The notes under the pieces: generated by a model
Seen by the model: the letters and a program-made list of their open reading frames with translations, nothing else
What the model was told of the DNA's origin: nothing
Databases searched by the model: none
Source: Ascarosepion bandense
Taxonomy: Eukaryota; Mollusca; Cephalopoda; Sepiida; Sepiidae
Direction of reading: 5' to 3'
DNA: 64,000 nt
Assembly (NCBI GenBank): GCA_037127315.1
Contig: JBBBDQ010000398.1
Span: 5,043,501-5,107,500, forward strand
Shown: positions 18,893 through 28,885 of the stretch, piece by piece
How positions within the stretch are numbered: position 1 is the stretch's first letter
Layout: every line of letters begins with the position of its first letter
Made by a program: the position numbers and the translations under genes

Positions 18893-19330
18893 ATTTTGTT
18901 CAAAACAACAACAACAAAAAAAAAAAAACATTGTTGGTAGTATTTTTTCTTTTATCCACTTCCAAAAGGTATTGCAGAAAATATTTTCTTCTTCAAAAAC
19001 ATTTCATAGTTAATTGACTGCAGTTTGGGGCAGTAAATATTTGCCCATATCCGGGACTCTAACAGATGCAACCACTCCGGATCCCAGTGGACCTAGGAAA
19101 CCATCAACTAAGAGGTGGTCTCACGCTCGTTAAAACCTTTCAGTCAGATGTCTTGATGCCAGATGCAGTTCATCGTCATCGTTATGATTTTATTTCCATT
19201 TTCTTAAGATATACCCGCTTTTACATGCTCCGTTCATGTTATTCTCCTTCTGTAGCACATTTCTATTATCTTAAATGTACACATATTTGAGGCTATTCAA
19301 TGCCATGTACAAGGATTAACATTATGTAAC
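18893..19330 (-). repeat. Dispersed repeat pair copy A right part, and RTE-like remnant
   Basis: The stretch 18928-19182 matches 31549-31811 in the same orientation (TGTTGGTAGTATTTTTT, TATTTGCCCATA, CTCTAACAG, GGATGCAGTTCA-like blocks). Around 19200-19310 the minus strand resembles the RTE-like 'EMC/YRRM...' region (complement of CTCCTTCTGTAGCACATTTC). An (A)n patch sits at 18916-18930. Mixed, decayed mobile DNA. Confidence 0.4.
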
Positions 19331-19412
19331 TATTCAACACTGTTTTCTTTATTTCTGAAGATATTTTCCTGTCTCTTAGTACAGGGTGCAATTGAAATAA
19401 ACTCTCATATAT

Positions 19413-19688
19413 TCAGTCAATCAGTTAAGTTTGATACGTGAAACACGCTTGGGCGATCATAACTCGAAAGAGACATTACCATCTGCAGAAGATTAGTTGC
19501 CAACCAAGGCTATAGAACCCAATCAGCCTACTGTTTTTCCCATAGCTGGAGGAGAAAGCGACGGTTTAATGCTTTTACAAGTGTATTTGTGAGTAAGTGA
19601 ATGCAACAAATTCAACTGAAATTCGAACACGGCTCTCTGATTTTTCGTTTCGAGCCGATATTCACTGCTGCTTAATACATATCCCAGC
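19413..19688 (-). mobile_element. SINE-A copy (minus)
   Basis: Complement of TCAGTCAATCAGTTAAG through GAAATTCGAACACGGCTCTC (B-box) and GAGCCGATATTCACTGC (A-box). One deletion removes part of the block around 19490. Confidence 0.85.
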
Positions 19689-19704
19689 TATGGTTTAAAT
19701 AGTA

Positions 19705-19860
19705 AGTCAGATCGGGTTCTAGTGCCTTGGTTGGCAACTAGTTTACCGCAGAAAGTAACGGCAACCTGCTACTGGAAAATGTTTTTCCTCGTCAGTCATG
19801 TCTCTTTCAAGACATGATCGGCTAAGCGTTTATCACGTATGGCATTTAACTGACCCCACA
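19705..19860 (+). mobile_element. SINE-A, 5'-truncated copy (plus)
   Basis: Only the 3' half is present: GATCGGGTTCTAGTGCCTTG, ACCGCAGAAAGTAACGGCAA, and TTATCACGTATGGCATTTAA. It lies almost head-to-head with the minus-strand copy at 19413-19688. Confidence 0.85.
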
Positions 19861-20136
19861 TAATAACTCGCAGAAAAAAAAACCTTATCAACTATTCAAT
19901 CTTCGGTACTTGTTTGACGCGTAGTTTCTAAATTAGGCTTTTCTTCTTGCACGAAAGCTTACATTCTGTTATAATTAATGATTAATCCTTTCGTCATGTT
20001 TTCCGTCACTGTGTAGGTGATCTTGGAGCTGCATTTTTTTTCTTTTTTTTCTTTTTTTTTTCATTCAACACTTTGTTATCTATGCAGGATCGACGTTTGC
20101 ATGATATGGGGTCCCCACTCTTCTACATCTCAATTT
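19861..20136. other. Unclassified stretch with T/C run
   Basis: Contains a T-rich run with C interruptions at 20031-20062. Nothing else recognised. Confidence 0.4.
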
Positions 20137-20447
20137 TCGTGAGTCGTGGTGCAGTGGCTATCGGCTCGGAACGAGAAATTGAGGGGCCGAGTCCGAATTC
20201 CAGTTGAAATCCTTGCATTCACTTACGCGCAAATACCTTTGGGAAAATATTAATCGGTCTCTTCCCTCCAGTTATGGGTCAAATAACAGGAAAGATCAAG
20301 TTCTATAGCCATGGTTGGTAGACAGTCTACTGCAAATAGTAATGGCAGCCTACTGCGGGATAATTTTCTGCCCAGTCAGTCATGTCTCTTTCGAGAAATG
20401 ATCGCCCAAACGTGTATCACGTATGTCACTTAACTGACTGACAGAAT
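20137..20447 (+). mobile_element. SINE-A, near-complete copy (plus)
   Basis: A complete tRNA-type head: A-box TGGTGCAGTGGCTATCGG, a GAGAAATTGAGG loop, and B-box GAGTCCGAATTCCAG (one change from GTTCGAATTCC). Next come the body GGAAAATATTAATCGGTCTC and the 3' end TGTCACTTAACTGACTGACA. About 310 bp, one of the fullest copies here. Confidence 0.9.
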
Positions 20448-20777
20448 TATGTACAGTATTGGATCATATGCAATATAGGTGAACGAGAAAAATAAATACA
20501 ATGTATTTAAATAGAAATTAGAGACATGTCATAATAGGTAATTCCAACTTAATTAATAGTATTTTGCGGGAGATTTTTACATAAACTTGAGATTTTTCTT
20601 GTTAAAATGTTGAATAATTTTAACATGTTCAGCACTAGGAATAAAAAATGGTGACTTTTATATAGCAAGAGCAAAAGAAATTAACGGAACAAATTAAAGG
20701 GACAATTCAACAAAAAGAAAATAGACGCGAGATAACGTCAAAATCTTAGAAAATATTACACTTTAATACTTGTTTAT
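20448..20777. other. AT-rich unclassified stretch
   Basis: Nothing recognised between two SINE-A copies of opposite orientation. Confidence 0.4.
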
Positions 20778-21110
20778 TTAATTTGTCAGTCAGTCAGTTA
20801 AATGCCATACGTGAAACACGCTTGGGCGATCATGTCTCTTTCGAGACATGAGTGACTGGGCTGAAGATTATCTCGCAGTAGGTTGCCATTGCTTTCTGCG
20901 GTAGACTGGTTGGCCGACCAAGGCTGTAGAACCCAATCTGTCCTGTTATTTAACCCATAACCGGAAGGAATAGAAGGATTAATACCTTTCCCAAGGGTAT
21001 TTGCGCGTAAGTGAAAGCAATGAATTCGACTGGAATTCGAACTAGGCTCTCCGATTTCTCGTTCCGAGCCGATATCCACTGCACCACAACGCACATCCTA
21101 ATTAATTTGT
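20778..21110 (-). mobile_element. SINE-A with 9-bp target-site duplication (minus)
   Basis: A full-length minus-strand SINE-A (20787-21101) is flanked by TTAATTTGT at 20778-20786 and 21102-21110. A-box (complement of CCGATATCCACTGCACCACA), B-box (complement of GGAATTCGAACTAGGCTC) and the CAGTCAGTCAG tail are all present. It is a good reference copy for the family, length about 315 bp. Confidence 0.9.
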
Positions 21111-21289
21111 AATACATATAAATCTAAGTTGGAAAAACAAATGTTCATAAAGAATCGATTGTCATAAAACATTGCTCCTTACTTTAATTACTGTTACCTC
21201 CGATTGGTGATGCTCTGTAACTTTGTAAGATGTTAAGATTTTGCCCATCGATAATATATCGTTCTAGGGTCACCCTTAGAAGAGCCTTG
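21111..21289. other. Unclassified stretch
   Basis: AT-rich flank of the LINE-L copy. A 65-codon minus frame runs over it without recognisable content. Confidence 0.35.
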
Positions 21290-21985
21290 TTGTAGAGATT
21301 GCAGACATCCCCCAAGAAAATAAATTTTTGTCTTATGCTCTCTATGCCCGGAAATTCTTTCCGCCTGAATCTATCCTGCAATTATATAAATCCACCATCT
21401 GCCCGTGTATTGAGTACTGCTGCCACATCTGGTCGGGTGCCCCTTCTATTCTCCTCGGGGTTCCTGACAAAATATTGCGAAGAATCTGTAATGTGATTGA
21501 TACCGACTTGGCTGACCGCCTGCAGTATATCTCTCTCACCGGCGTGACGTGGCTTCCCTGTGCCTCTTCTATAAATACTTTCATGGCTTCTGCTCTGAAG
21601 AACTTAAATCACTGGTGCCCCCTAGATGTGAATTTGCACGAGATACTAGATTGGCAACTAGGTCCCACCCTTTTACAGTGAAACCGATAAAATGTAACCG
21701 CAATTTCTACTCCAACAGCTTCTTTCCTCGCACTTCCCGCCTGTGGAATTCCCTACCGCATGCTTGCTTCCCTGACGGCTACAACCTCCAGGAGTTTAAA
21801 TGTAAGGTCAATAGAAACCTCCTAACACACTAACTCACACCCACTCTCTCCAACTCTCTCCCTATGTACATCCTAAGTCGTCTATCACCCTCCTTCTGAC
21901 ATTTCCTATACCCAATCTCTCTATGTAACCCCCTGCGCTATAATGGTAGTGGAATGCCTTGGGGTGACACGATTAAAAAAAAGGC
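21290..21985 (+). mobile_element. LINE-L, 5'-truncated C-terminal region with 3' tail
   Basis: The plus-strand frame from 21328 reads ARKFFPPESILQLYKSTICP then EYCCHIWSGAP, RICNVIDTDLADRLQ. A one-base frameshift near 21530 moves it into the frame reading MASLCLFYKYFHGFCSEELK, LATRSHPFTVKPIKCNRNFY, SRLWNSLPHACFPDGYNLQ. This is the region after the RT domain in jockey/CR1-like LINEs, reaching the stop near 21831. The 3'UTR ends with CTATGTAACCCCCTGCGC and GGGGTGACACGATTAAAAAA. No RT core is present. Confidence 0.85.
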
Positions 21986-22129
21986 CTTTTTAAAACGCTT
22001 TTGCCAGAACGAGATCTTAAACATTTGAAAATATTATATCAATGAAAGAAAAAATAGTTTCTTATAATATTTTATACACTTTTGTAGGCAATCATCTTGG
22101 TAAATAGTCATTTACACTGGGCGGCGCAC
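21986..22129. other. Short unclassified spacer
   Basis: AT-rich sequence between LINE-L and LINE-M. Confidence 0.35.
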
Positions 22130-22345
22130 AGTTTTCTCTTTTCAGTCTCCGCGACTCTGAGAATAACAAATTATTTTCCAGCCTACAACCTCTTACCCAA
22201 AGACAAAAAGTCAGAAGCTTCTTCCACCGCTATTTCTATGGAAACTGGTCAGACGAACTACATTCCTTAGTTTTACCACTTATAAATTTCAAGATCTACC
22301 ATTCAATGCACATTTTAAGAAACCACTATCATTTCTTTTATAATA
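22130..22345 (+). mobile_element. LINE-M, C-terminal fragment, upstream piece
   Basis: Broken frames read NNKLFSSLQPLTQRQKVRSF then FHRYFYGNWSDELHSLVLPL, typical of the post-RT region of jockey/CR1-like LINEs but distinct from LINE-L. The 3' continuation is probably 22915-23100, with RTE-like sequence between. Confidence 0.6.
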
Positions 22346-22369
22346 CATTGAAATTTATATACCTGGAGA

Positions 22370-22910
22370 GTGTTCTGAGAGAAGTTGGAAAGTATGACAC
22401 TGAGATCTGAAGAAGCATTGGCATGGCCAAGGAGGCATTTCAAAAGCTAAGCAGAATATTGAGACGGGAAGATTTCGTTGAAAACAAAGAAAAGAGTATT
22501 AGACTCTTATGCGACGTCTGTCCTTCTGTGTATCAGCGAATGAAGGAGATACTCGAAGCGACAGAAATGTGTTTCGACAGAAGGATACAGAGGATAGGAT
22601 AGGATGGGTCGAGCATGTGAGTAACGATAAGCTGTTGAAGAGGATGCAAACGGAAATGAAACATACTTAGCATCAGGATCAGACAGCTGAGATTTCGAGG
22701 ACTCTTAATGAGGAAAGAGGGTTTGCAGAATCAAATACTCACAAGATGGATAGAGGAAAAGAGAGACAGGAGAAGGCAGCATGAAATATATTTGATGTGC
22801 TTGAGCGAATAGATAGCGTAGCGTGATTTCGGAGGGATAACAAGAATGTATGTATTGAGAGAGACAAGGGATATGGAAAAGGTGGAGGTCCATGATCACT
22901 GGGCTGTGAA
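22370..22910 (+). mobile_element. RTE-like LINE, C-terminal fragment
   Basis: Decayed frames match the other RTE-like copies: a DTEI region, then GMAKEAFQKLSRIL, ATEMCFDRRIQRI, EHVSNDKLLKRM, IRQLRFRGLLMRKEGLQN, and a terminal RD-region (ACAAGGGATATGGAAAAGGT). It lacks the RT core. It lies within LINE-M sequence, so it may have inserted there. Confidence 0.7.
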
Positions 22911-22914
22911 ACCA

Positions 22915-23100
22915 ACTAGCAAAAGGGTGTTTTCTCTATCAGTACAATCTTAACCAATTCATGCCGAGAACGAACATCTTCCTTACATATCTACCTAAAC
23001 TGATCCTCTTACTCTGCAACCGCCTACCTCGAGTGACCCCCGAGCCTTGTAAAAGGTAAACATCACTGTAAAAAATATCATGAACAACTGACGTCTATAT
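22915..23100 (+). mobile_element. LINE-M, 3' end piece
   Basis: CTACCTCGAGTGACCCCCGA and TTGTAAAAGGTAAACATCAC match the end of the LINE-M copy at 43290-43965 (CTTCGAGTGACTCTCAGGCC, AACAAGGTAAACGTCATTGT). It continues the fragment at 22130-22345. Confidence 0.55.
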
Positions 23101-23442
23101 CGTCGCGTGTATTCTACATAATCAAATGATGATGACCGCCGCTGCTCTGCATTGAATAATCGAATGATGATTGCTGACATTTGAGGATGAAATGAGACTA
23201 TGTCAGCCACAAAGCCTATTCTAAGTATTCAATGTATGGGGCGGAAAGAAAGACAGGGCGAAAGATGGGGACGAGAGAGTCGGTGGGAAAGCGGCAGGCA
23301 ACAAGTTTTAATCAGGCATAAACATTTCCGACTCACGAGTAAACATTGGAAACTCAAGACAGGAGCATAACAGACACGTGTTCAATGAACGTAAGATCCA
23401 TGGCTGATATGATAAGGACATTAAATAACCCCAACCCCAACA
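23101..23442. other. Unclassified stretch
   Basis: Moderately GC-rich. Contains a short repeated phrase AATCAAATGATGATGA / AATCGAATGATGATTG at about 23120 and 23157. No family recognised. Confidence 0.35.
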
Positions 23443-23523
23443 CTAACCCCCGTAGACACGTCGTTTTTTCCGTTTACACTGTCCGACCGAGCTTTGTTCG
23501 AGACGGCAAATAACTTTTGAAGA

Positions 23524-23554
<31 letters not shown>

Positions 23555-23840
23555 GTGTATCGAGGCAGCAGATAATTTTCTAAATATATACTGTTAAATA
23601 TAACAGACAATAAATGCCTATTATATTTAATCATGAGCCGTTCTAAACATCGAATTTTGACTTTAATTTCAGATGACAATAAAGACAAAAAATGTCCAAC
23701 ATTTGGATATTTTTTATTTTGCTGCATCTCAGCATTTGACTCACATGAGCCATCTTCAGACATATAGACAGGAAGACCTCTACCATCAAAGATGATTTTA
23801 TACACACACATATATATATATGATCTGTTTGAAGATTATT
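23443..23840 (-). mobile_element. Penelope-like junction fragment (minus)
   Basis: On the minus strand a 122-codon frame reads MSEDGSCESNAEM, followed by SEIKVKIRCLERL, then KYNRHLLSVIFNSI and ENYLLPRYT. The second part resembles the plus-strand peptide near 26210-26270 (YERNLHKINRQNLSILFNET) and that near 8620. The first part resembles a Penelope-like 3' region (GAAGATGGCTCATGTGAGTC). I read it as a 3'-to-5' pseudo-LTR junction. A short AC/TA tract lies at 23523-23555. Confidence 0.5.
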
Positions 23841-23951
23841 TTTGATCGATACTCATATTGAAGTAGATATTCTGTATTTAACCAAACAGTATTATATATT
23901 CATATCTACTGGCCTGATTATTTACGATAAATTTTGATTACGAAAATGTGT
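23841..23951. other. Short AT-rich spacer
   Basis: Nothing recognised. It would be the 3' flank of the tRNA-like sequence on the minus strand. Confidence 0.3.
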
Positions 23952-24046
23952 GTCATTCGGCAGGATTCGAACCTGCGACCCCTATCTATATAGGGGAAGC
24001 TATTATTTGATCTGGCAACGTCTTATACCTCACGACCACGAATGAC
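23952..24046 (-). tRNA. tRNA-like sequence with long variable arm (possible pseudogene or SINE head)
   Basis: On the minus strand a 95-nt cloverleaf-like layout is visible. Acceptor strands GTCATTCG and CGAATGAC pair over 8 bp. An A-box-like TGGTCGTGAGG and a D-stem GTC/GAC follow. A variable arm CCCCTAT-4 nt-ATAGGGG pairs over 7 bp. The T-arm GCAGGTTCGAATCCTGC is perfect with the B-box GGTTCGAATCC. The anticodon stem does not pair well: the 7-nt loop candidate AGATCAA would give ATC but lacks a proper stem. The long variable arm points to a Ser/Leu-type ancestor. Because of the anticodon arm I favour a tRNA pseudogene or a SINE head over a working tRNA. Confidence 0.4.
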
Positions 24047-24055
24047 CTATATATT

Positions 24056-24086
24056 GGCTTGATTAGAACGAGGTTCTAATCAAGCC
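24056..24086. repeat. 14-bp perfect hairpin beside the tRNA-like sequence
   Basis: GGCTTGATTAGAAC (24056-24069) and GTTCTAATCAAGCC (24073-24086) pair perfectly around the loop GAG. It starts 10 bp from the 5' end of the tRNA-like sequence on its minus-strand upstream side. Flanks are TATAT/TATATA. Confidence 0.9.
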
Positions 24087-24489
24087 TATATAACACAATT
24101 TTCGATTCATCGCAACAACCATATTGTGGTTAATTAATTTTCTATGTGTTTGAAGAAAGCAAGGATTCAATATAATTTAATATGTGACGAGAATTTTGTT
24201 AAAAACATATTAAATCTTGAAAATAAATATTTCCTAAATGAGTAGTGAAAATAAAATTCCATAAAAATCGGTTGAAAACACTATTTTATATTCATTTAAA
24301 AATGCCCGCTCACGAAAGCAATTTCACAGAAAAAGTGAAAGTGAGGCCGACGCTAATATTGGTAACACTTACAAACAAAAAACAAAAGTAAATCACATTC
24401 TCCAGATAAAAAGAAATATTTTTTTAACATTTAGACGCAATATATTCAGACTATCAACTGTCACTTTGGTTTGAATTACCTATATTTAT
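24087..24489. other. AT-rich unclassified stretch
   Basis: May be interior of the hAT relic whose end follows. No frame recognised. Confidence 0.3.
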
Positions 24490-24574
24490 ATTGTGTCCAG
24501 AGTAAGGTAACGGGCCGGACAAAATTCACTCGAGTGCCAGATGTGGCCCGTGGGCCGGGGTTGCCGACCGCTGC
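24490..24574 (-). mobile_element. hAT-type transposon terminal fragment
   Basis: The right end reads, on the minus strand, CAGCGGTCGGCAACCCCGGC, then GGCCACATCTGGC. This start is characteristic of a widespread group of animal hAT elements. The partner terminal repeat was not found in the nearby sequence, so this is a fragment or a boundary of a longer decayed copy extending leftwards. Confidence 0.55.
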
Positions 24575-24647
24575 TCTATGAACACAGACATAATATGCTC
24601 ACCGTGTCTCGAAAATAATAGAACATTCCCATCCCTCTAAGAACATA

Positions 24648-24878
24648 CAGGGTGACCAAAAAAACAACAACAAAAATGGCACTATTTAGCAATCCAATAA
24701 AACTAAGAGGGATGGAATAAAAATATTTTATTCAAAGTAACTGAAACCTGAAAACATGGCATTTAAGAAACAATGATGGAATTTTCATTTTATAAAAATT
24801 ACGTCTTGTAACTGGCGTCGTCCTGTACGAATACATTCTTGAAATCTGCTGTTGAGATTCCCCATTGACCCCTGTATA
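24648..24878. mobile_element. Possible small DNA transposon (MITE-like)
   Basis: Left end TACAGGGTGACC and right end TGACCCCTGTA are roughly inverted and sit at TA dinucleotides, as expected for Tc1/mariner-type non-autonomous elements of ~230 bp. The inverted repeat is short and imperfect, so the call is weak. Confidence 0.3.
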
Positions 24879-24896
24879 TATATATATATATATATA
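24873..24896. repeat. (TA)n tract
   Basis: Short TA run of about 24 bp. Confidence 0.85.
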
Positions 24897-25069
24897 CAAT
24901 ATTTATTTATATCACATTGTTTGGGATTTAAGTTGGTAAGACAAGAAAAGATCGGGTAAAATAAGTGAAATTAATAAAAATTTAATTTCTATAGCAATAT
25001 CGATAATATAAAAATTTAGTTTAGAATTGGTTCTCCTTAAGGTAATGCTGAAATTTTTTCAAAAAAATA
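24897..25069. other. AT-rich spacer
   Basis: Nothing recognised. Confidence 0.3.
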
Positions 25070-25990
25070 TTTTCATTAGTAACGCCAGATTGCGGGGAAA
25101 CAAATCATGCTGATGTTTCTTAAATGTTTAAATATATTTTTATTTTTATATTTTGTATGGCTTTGCCTTGGAACAAATATATTACTTAAAACGAATACCC
25201 ACTTGACGGACTTAATAAAACAGAATGGGTTATTTACAAAGATGAGGTTCATGATACAGAGGAACAAAGAAGTATATTTTGGATCTAGAAAAGGTATCTT
25301 TAAAAGCAGATATAATAACCACAAGTCCGTATTCAAATTGGAAAACCTTAAAAATTGCACTAAACGAGCTAAACACGTATGGAAATTAAAACAAAAAATA
25401 GAAAAGACACTGATAATTATGTGAATATAATAAAAAAAGCAGACCTTACAGGGGTGTAGTATGCAGTGAGTACCCGGAAGAAAGGTTGGCCATAGTATTG
25501 TTTTCTGAGCAAAAGATATTACTAAATGAAAGATTAGAAATAATGTTCAGGTGTAATCACCCCGGAAAATACGTCCTAGGGTCGTACAAACCTGGAGTAA
25601 AGACGTAAGCTTCTTAAGTAACTCTTAATTTTGCTAATTTTAGAATTTTAAAAATTCAAGCTGCGCGTTCAAAAATATCCCAGTTGTACGTTTGAAAACG
25701 TTTGAAAATCAGTTATTACAAATAATCTTAAGATACCGAAAGGTTGAAAAATGTTGCAGAAATAACTCGTTTAAAAATAATGTATATATTTAAACGAGTT
25801 AGTTTCTGAGAAAAACGCTTGTTGATAACACGTACATACTTAAACAAGAAAATAATAAACAGAAACTAAAAATCCTCGAAGCAATCTACATTAAACAATT
25901 TAAACCTGGTTTGAATACAATCAATTTTGATATTTCCAATAACGTACTCAAATGTCTGTAATCAGACCAGGGACCACAACGCCACTATTT
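25070..25990 (+). mobile_element. Penelope-like element, GIY-YIG endonuclease region to C-terminus
   Basis: The plus-strand frame 25107-25424 ends with VYFGSRKGIFKSRYNNHKS, ENLKNC, KHVWKLK. This is the core of a GIY-YIG endonuclease as found at the C-terminus of Penelope-like elements: a Y-x-G turn, the catalytic Arg region (K-x-RYN-x-HK), and an ENLK-x-C...WKLK block. In another frame, near 25458-25600, follow SEYPEERLAIVLFSEQKILL and RCNHPGKYVLGSYKP, the usual continuation. A decayed C-terminus near 25855-25960 reads KILEAIYIKQFKPGLN. Frameshifts and stops show that it is dead. No RT lies directly upstream. Confidence 0.75.
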
Positions 25991-26273
25991 TGTCACTGTC
26001 TTCGGCCATCCGCCACGGTAGGGATGGACTTATATTTTCAATTCAATTCTCTTTATTGTTAATAACTTAAATGTTCTATGTTTACTGTGTGTTAATATTT
26101 ACTCTTTGATAATGGCTTATGTGAGCCGAAAGCTAAGACCCGATAAAAAAATCAACAATTACTGTGATTTTTTGTTGTCTTTCAACGACATTACCATCAA
26201 GTATATCAGACGGTATGAACGGAACCTACACAAAATTAATAGACAAAACTTGTCTATATTATTCAATGAAACC

Positions 26274-26275
<2 letters not shown>
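25991..26275 (+). mobile_element. Penelope-like 3'UTR joined to a second 5' start
   Basis: After the GIY-YIG region comes GACCAGGGACCACAACGCCA, then TTGATAATGGCTTATGTGAG, and a frame reading DITIKYIRRYERNLHKINRQ then NLSILFNETC. The last part resembles the N-terminal peptide at 8620-8680 and 23600 (minus). A 3'UTR running into a 5' coding start is the pseudo-LTR signature of Penelope-like elements. Confidence 0.55.

Positions 26276-26322
<47 letters not shown>
26276..26322. repeat. (TA)n microsatellite
   Basis: TA run of about 47 bp, directly after the Penelope-like N-terminal peptide FNETC. Confidence 0.95.
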
Positions 26323-26327
<5 letters not shown>

Positions 26328-26733
26328 GTTAGTGTTTGATCATAATTTAATTAGACCAGTACGCAGTTGTATTAAAAAGTGTTCAATAGAATTATATTGT
26401 AGAACTTTTTGAATAATTTTCTTTGAAAGTGAATTATTTCCCCGACCTAAGTTTTTACCTTTAATAATTTATTGTAAATCGCCTGAAGACAAAACATCGA
26501 ACAGTAGAAATCTAGATCGCCGAAATAATACAGTTTTAAATGAAACATATATATATATTGTTACGCTAATAGAGAGACAATAGTGAGGTAGCGGAATCCT
26601 GTTAAATATTTTGCCGTTTCTTTCATTTTTCGACGGCTGGGGTACACTCATATGAAAAAGTCTTGGAATGAAGAGAAATCAAAAGGAAGCGAGTTATTAA
26701 AAATGTATAGAAATAAATAAGAAGTTTGTGTTT

Positions 26734-26735
<2 letters not shown>
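26323..26735. other. Unclassified stretch
   Basis: AT-rich flank of the large GATA array; no family recognised. Confidence 0.35.
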
Positions 26736-26793
<58 letters not shown>

Positions 26794-26804
26794 TGAACAG
26801 GCTG

Positions 26805-26862
<58 letters not shown>

Positions 26863-26874
26863 GGAAATAGATGG

Positions 26875-26925
<51 letters not shown>

Positions 26926-26933
26926 AACAGCTG

Positions 26934-26968
<35 letters not shown>

Positions 26969-26989
26969 CAGATAGATATGAACAGGCTG

Positions 26990-27038
<49 letters not shown>

Positions 27039-27102
27039 TGAACAGGCTGAGATAGATAGATAGATAGATAGATAGATAAGATAGATAGATAGAAACAGGC
27101 TG

Positions 27103-27159
<57 letters not shown>

Positions 27160-27174
27160 TGAACAGGCTGAGAC

Positions 27175-27235
<61 letters not shown>

Positions 27236-27246
27236 TGAACAGGCTG

Positions 27247-27288
<42 letters not shown>

Positions 27289-27314
27289 TTAGATAGATAG
27301 ATATGAACAGGCTG

Positions 27315-27367
<53 letters not shown>

Positions 27368-27378
27368 TGAACAGGCTG

Positions 27379-27435
<57 letters not shown>

Positions 27436-27446
27436 TGAACAGGCTG

Positions 27447-27495
<49 letters not shown>

Positions 27496-27506
27496 TGAAC
27501 AGACTG

Positions 27507-27551
<45 letters not shown>

Positions 27552-27562
27552 TGAACAGGCTG

Positions 27563-27627
<65 letters not shown>

Positions 27628-27638
27628 TGAACAGGCTG

Positions 27639-27695
<57 letters not shown>

Positions 27696-27714
27696 TGAAC
27701 AGGCTGAGACAGAC

Positions 27715-27759
<45 letters not shown>

Positions 27760-27770
27760 TGAACAGGCTG

Positions 27771-27826
<56 letters not shown>

Positions 27827-27842
27827 TGATATGAACAGGCTG

Positions 27843-27887
<45 letters not shown>

Positions 27888-27917
27888 TGAACAGGCTGAG
27901 ATAGATAGATAGATAGC

Positions 27918-27967
<50 letters not shown>

Positions 27968-27978
27968 TGAACAGGCTG

Positions 27979-28039
<61 letters not shown>

Positions 28040-28058
28040 TGAACAGGCTGAGACAGAC

Positions 28059-28119
<61 letters not shown>

Positions 28120-28131
28120 TAGAACAGGCTG

Positions 28132-28192
<61 letters not shown>

Positions 28193-28203
28193 TGAACAGG
28201 CTG

Positions 28204-28264
<61 letters not shown>

Positions 28265-28276
28265 TGAACAGGCTTG

Positions 28277-28320
<44 letters not shown>

Positions 28321-28328
28321 GAACAGAC

Positions 28329-28365
<37 letters not shown>

Positions 28366-28384
28366 TGAACAGGCTGAGACAGAC

Positions 28385-28447
<63 letters not shown>

Positions 28448-28455
28448 ACAGGCTG

Positions 28456-28516
<61 letters not shown>

Positions 28517-28527
28517 TGAACAGGCTG

Positions 28528-28588
<61 letters not shown>

Positions 28589-28599
28589 TGAACAGGCTG

Positions 28600-28640
<41 letters not shown>

Positions 28641-28650
28641 TGAACAAGCT

Positions 28651-28705
<55 letters not shown>
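26736..28705. repeat. Large (GATA)n array with regular GAACAGGCTGA interruptions
   Basis: About 1.97 kb of GATA tetranucleotides broken into blocks of roughly 8-15 units by a motif close to TATGAACAGGCTGAGA. Successive interruptions are mostly 50-75 bp apart and there are roughly thirty. Variants include AGAAACAGGCTGA, TAGAACAGGCTGA and GAACAGACTGA. The variant GGCTGAGACAGACAGATA occurs at 27697, 28041 and 28367, suggesting a larger unit of about 325-345 bp. The long minus-strand frames (up to 452 codons) are merely LSIYLS translations of the repeat. Confidence 0.97.
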
Positions 28706-28815
28706 TATCATGTTAATTTATTATTAAGAGTCTGTGATATACGCATACATTGTTATATATATAGAGATATGACTCTAATATATATCCATATATATATATA
28801 TATATGTATATATGT
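28706..28815. other. AT-rich spacer
   Basis: Contains short TATATA runs; nothing else recognised. Confidence 0.4.
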
Positions 28816-28885
28816 ACTCACCTCTTATGTAACCCCCTGCGCACCAGTGGCACTACTGCCTTGCATGGGGCGAAATATTTAAATC

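Noticed and set aside
26736..28705. CRISPR-like alternation of repeat and short motif
   Set aside because: Here the constant part is the short interruption and the 'spacers' are all GATA. Spacers are not unique, and the context is eukaryotic.
27289..28711. Long minus-strand open frames of up to 452 codons
   Set aside because: They are translations of (GATA)n with the GAACAGGCTGA spacer ([15 protein letters not shown]). Frame openness follows from the repeat lacking stop codons in that strand.
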